Position numbers and translations under genes: made by a program. This document shows, piece after piece, positions 36,472-38,371 of a stretch of 38,371 nt of DNA. This DNA comes from Flavobacteriales bacterium. GTDB lineage: Bacteria; Bacteroidota; Bacteroidia; Flavobacteriales_C; GCA-002722245. The stretch is from the NCBI GenBank assembly GCA_002717515.1, contig PBEC01000011.1, forward strand, positions 3,531 through 41,901. The letters are read 5' to 3'. Within the stretch, counting starts at the first letter, position 1; the number at the start of each line of letters is the position of its first letter. The notes beneath the pieces are model-generated. The model saw only the letters and a list, made by a program, of their open reading frames with translations. It was not told the origin of the DNA and made no database searches.

Positions 36472-36884
36472 AAAAAAAACTTTTTATTTTTTCTATTATA
36501 ATCGGTTCATTCTTTTTTATAGGGTGCAAACAAAAAATAAACCACTGTTCAAAAAAAGATTTACATTGCACAAAAATATTAAAGACAATACACATCACAA
36601 TAAAATACAAAGACCAAAACCCTGTTCAACTGGACAGTATTGTTATTAAAAAGGCCATTCCAAATACAAATATTTTGGTTACTCAACCGGTTAACCAACC
36701 AAAAGGTTATTACAAATTAATTTCTGACCTTGAAAAAACAGAAATTGAAAAAACAGGATCAGAAATAGTTTTTTACGGATATTTTCAAGGGGTTAACATA
36801 ATCAACAAAACCTTTATTGTTGGACACGACTGTTGCCACGTGGAGTTACTTTCTGGCAATAAAGTAGTAACTATTGCAAAATAG
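36468..36884 (+). CDS. small lipoprotein, unknown function
   Basis: A 138-residue protein with a clear lipoprotein signal: MKKKLFIFSIIIGSFFFIGC, with the Cys at residue 20. The mature part is rich in Lys and Ile and has Cys residues (HCSKKDLHC, and the pair in GHDCCHVEL) that could form disulfides. It matches no family I know. I start at the ATG at 36468, which overlaps the FkbM stop (ATGA); a TTG further upstream reads into the FkbM end. It is the third gene of the PKD operon, which suggests a role with the surface protein. Its end overlaps the convergent SDR gene by 14 bases. Confidence 0.8.
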   Translation: MKKKLFIFSIIIGSFFFIGCKQKINHCSKKDLHCTKILKTIHITIKYKDQNPVQLDSIVIKKAIPNTNILVTQPVNQPKGYYKLISDLEKTEIEKTGSEIVFYGYFQGVNIINKTFIVGHDCCHVELLSGNKVVTIAK

Positions 36885-37893
36885 ACTTAACCATTTCATC
36901 AATGGTGTTTTCAATATTTGTATATTTCAAACCTAAACTCTTTTTGCTTTTTCCGTTATCTAAAAATACAGGATAACCGACATTTCGTTTTACAAACTTT
37001 CTCGAGACACCAAAAATTGGGCCCAACAAAACAGTCAACCATTTTGCAGATTCTTTATTCGGCAGTTTAAATTGCCTACCGTATATTTTTTTTACTACAT
37101 TCATGATTTCCAGCATTTTAAAACTCTTATTCACAACTATATGTCGACCCAAAGAATTCTCGTTTTCAAATACAGATATGTGAGCTCGAGCTGCATCTCT
37201 TACGTCGACACAACTAAGAATCATTTGAGGCGCTCCAAGATAGAATTTTCCATTAATAATATCCTTCATAAAGTTTATCGATTCAGAATTTGACGATTTA
37301 CTCAAAATCGGACCTAAAATAAAACCTGGATTAATCACTAAAAGCTTCCATTTGTTTTGTCTCTCAGCAATTTCCCATGCTGCTTTTTCAGCCATTAATT
37401 TTGAAAATGAATACGGTTGATGTGATAAGGAACTTGAAGTATTGAAATGACTTTCATTAAATTTATCTAAGCCTTGTTCGAGCATATCCACATTGTCGCC
37501 ATAAATTGCAGCAACACTACTGGTCAAAACAACTTTTGTAATTGATTTCGTACGATTGACAGAGTCGAGAATATTTTTTGTTCCTTTTAAAGCAGGATTT
37601 AAAAGCTCTTCTTCTGGGTTCTTAGAGTTAAGCAAAAATGGTGACGCCGAATGAAAAACGCATATACAACCATCCATTGATTCATCGTATGCATGTTCAT
37701 CAAGAATGTTTTTATTGAACCATAATTTTAACTTACCTGTGGAATTTTCTGCAAATTCAAGAAGGTGTTTGTGTCTTTTTTTCAACGATTTGTCCCGAAC
37801 AGGTAGCTGAACATCGTAACCTCCTTCCAATAGATATCTCACAATCCAGCTCCCTAAATATCCGGTTCCTCCTGTAACCATTACTTTTTTCAT
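36871..37893 (-). CDS. NAD(P)-dependent extended SDR reductase/epimerase
   Basis: A 340-residue cytosolic enzyme of the extended short-chain dehydrogenase family (dihydroflavonol-4-reductase-like branch). The N-terminal Rossmann motif is MVTGGTGYLGSWIVRYL (residues 5-21), followed by VFHSASPF. The catalytic motif is YSFSK (Tyr and Lys, about 160-164), with the Ser in VVLTSSVAAIYG. The C-terminal substrate-binding half is normal in length. Substrate is not evident; sugar or carbonyl reduction is possible. It converges on the PKD operon and overlaps its last gene by 14 bases. Divergent from the kinase-like gene. Confidence 0.88.
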   Translation of the reverse strand: MKKVMVTGGTGYLGSWIVRYLLEGGYDVQLPVRDKSLKKRHKHLLEFAENSTGKLKLWFNKNILDEHAYDESMDGCICVFHSASPFLLNSKNPEEELLNPALKGTKNILDSVNRTKSITKVVLTSSVAAIYGDNVDMLEQGLDKFNESHFNTSSSLSHQPYSFSKLMAEKAAWEIAERQNKWKLLVINPGFILGPILSKSSNSESINFMKDIINGKFYLGAPQMILSCVDVRDAARAHISVFENENSLGRHIVVNKSFKMLEIMNVVKKIYGRQFKLPNKESAKWLTVLLGPIFGVSRKFVKRNVGYPVFLDNGKSKKSLGLKYTNIENTIDEMVKSILQ

Positions 37894-38005
37894 AAAAGTG
37901 AAATTTTTACTATTATTCTATACAGCACAAAACATGAAATTATTAAATTAAAGCGGCTTAAAGTTTCTTTTAATCAAAAAAACAACTATTCTTTACACTT
38001 AAGAC

Positions 38006-38371
38006 ATGCTTCGAAGTAAAGACCTAAATATCATCGAGAAGAAAACAAGGACTCAGATTCTTAATCAGAAATCTTTATCGGGAGGAGATATAAACAACCT
38101 TTATCTTTTAGAAACGACAACTCTTCCTCTGGTTGTGAAATCGAACTCCATTGCAGACTTCCCTAATATGTTCGAATATGAAAAAAAGGGGCTAGAAAAG
38201 CTTAAGCAAACAAAATCAATACAAATTGTAGATACAATTAATCAAATTAATCACAACGATTTGTCTTTTCTCATTTTGAATTATATAAAAACAAGTCCTG
38301 AAACCTCTGAATTTTGGGAAAAATTTGGCCTCCAGCTTAACCAATTGCATCAAACTCAATCCATATCGTTT
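38006..38371 (+). CDS. fructosamine/ketosamine kinase-like protein, 3' end cut by window
   Basis: The first 122 codons of a protein that is open to the right edge. It starts at the ATG at 38006. Visible are LSGGDINNLYLLETTT, PLVVKSNSIADF, the Glu in NMFEYEKKGLEKLKQ, LSFLILNYIKT, and WEKFGLQLNQLHQ. This is the N-lobe of the fructosamine kinase family, which phosphorylates glycated-protein ketosamines. The Lys in LVVKSN is the expected ATP-binding residue. The catalytic loop lies beyond the window, so activity cannot be judged. Confidence 0.82.
   Translation, partial: MLRSKDLNIIEKKTRTQILNQKSLSGGDINNLYLLETTTLPLVVKSNSIADFPNMFEYEKKGLEKLKQTKSIQIVDTINQINHNDLSFLILNYIKTSPETSEFWEKFGLQLNQLHQTQSISF

Overview
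The window looks like chromosome of an aquatic, Flavobacteriales-type member of the Bacteroidota. The evidence is AT-rich DNA, tight gene packing, TAnnTTTG promoter boxes in place of sigma70 boxes, almost no Shine-Dalgarno sequences, a MurF-Alr fusion, a one-subunit (SdhC) succinate dehydrogenase, type IX secretion (T9SS) sorting domains of types A and B, and PorP/SprF and PorE-like proteins. I see no tRNA, rRNA, CRISPR array, insertion sequence or prophage gene. The placement is by gene content only.

Layout. 1-6642 (minus): an RND efflux operon read tetR, tolC-like, membrane fusion lipoprotein, RND pump; the pump runs off the left edge. 6841-9934 (plus): dxs and a QxxHH fatty acid desaturase. 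9931-13201 (minus): murF-alr and a TatD hydrolase. 13333-16850 (minus): two paralogous secreted proteins with dockerin-like and cohesin-like modules and type A T9SS signals; only one carries an FG-GAP propeller. 17148-20672 (minus): sdhCAB. 20911-22471 (plus): Xaa-Pro aminopeptidase and acyl-CoA-binding protein, closed by a strong hairpin terminator. 22502-25400 (minus): an unknown envelope protein, a DUF2007-like membrane protein and HflX. 25533-27245 (plus): recJ.

27307-36884 is the most interesting part. A minus operon (M43-like metalloprotease, PorP/SprF, PorE-like OmpA protein) has overlapping genes. It diverges from a plus operon encoding a 1466-residue PKD-repeat protein with a type B T9SS signal, an FkbM methyltransferase and a small lipoprotein, whose stops and starts overlap by 1 and 4 bases. 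The FkbM gene is split by a one-base frame change at two poly-A runs that are both in-frame A AAA AAA slippery sites. I read the locus as a secretion, anchoring and tailoring cassette for one giant surface protein; the parts are seen in the sequence, the joint function is inference.

36871-37893 (minus) is an extended SDR reductase/epimerase, and 38006 to the end (plus) is the start of a fructosamine-kinase-like protein.
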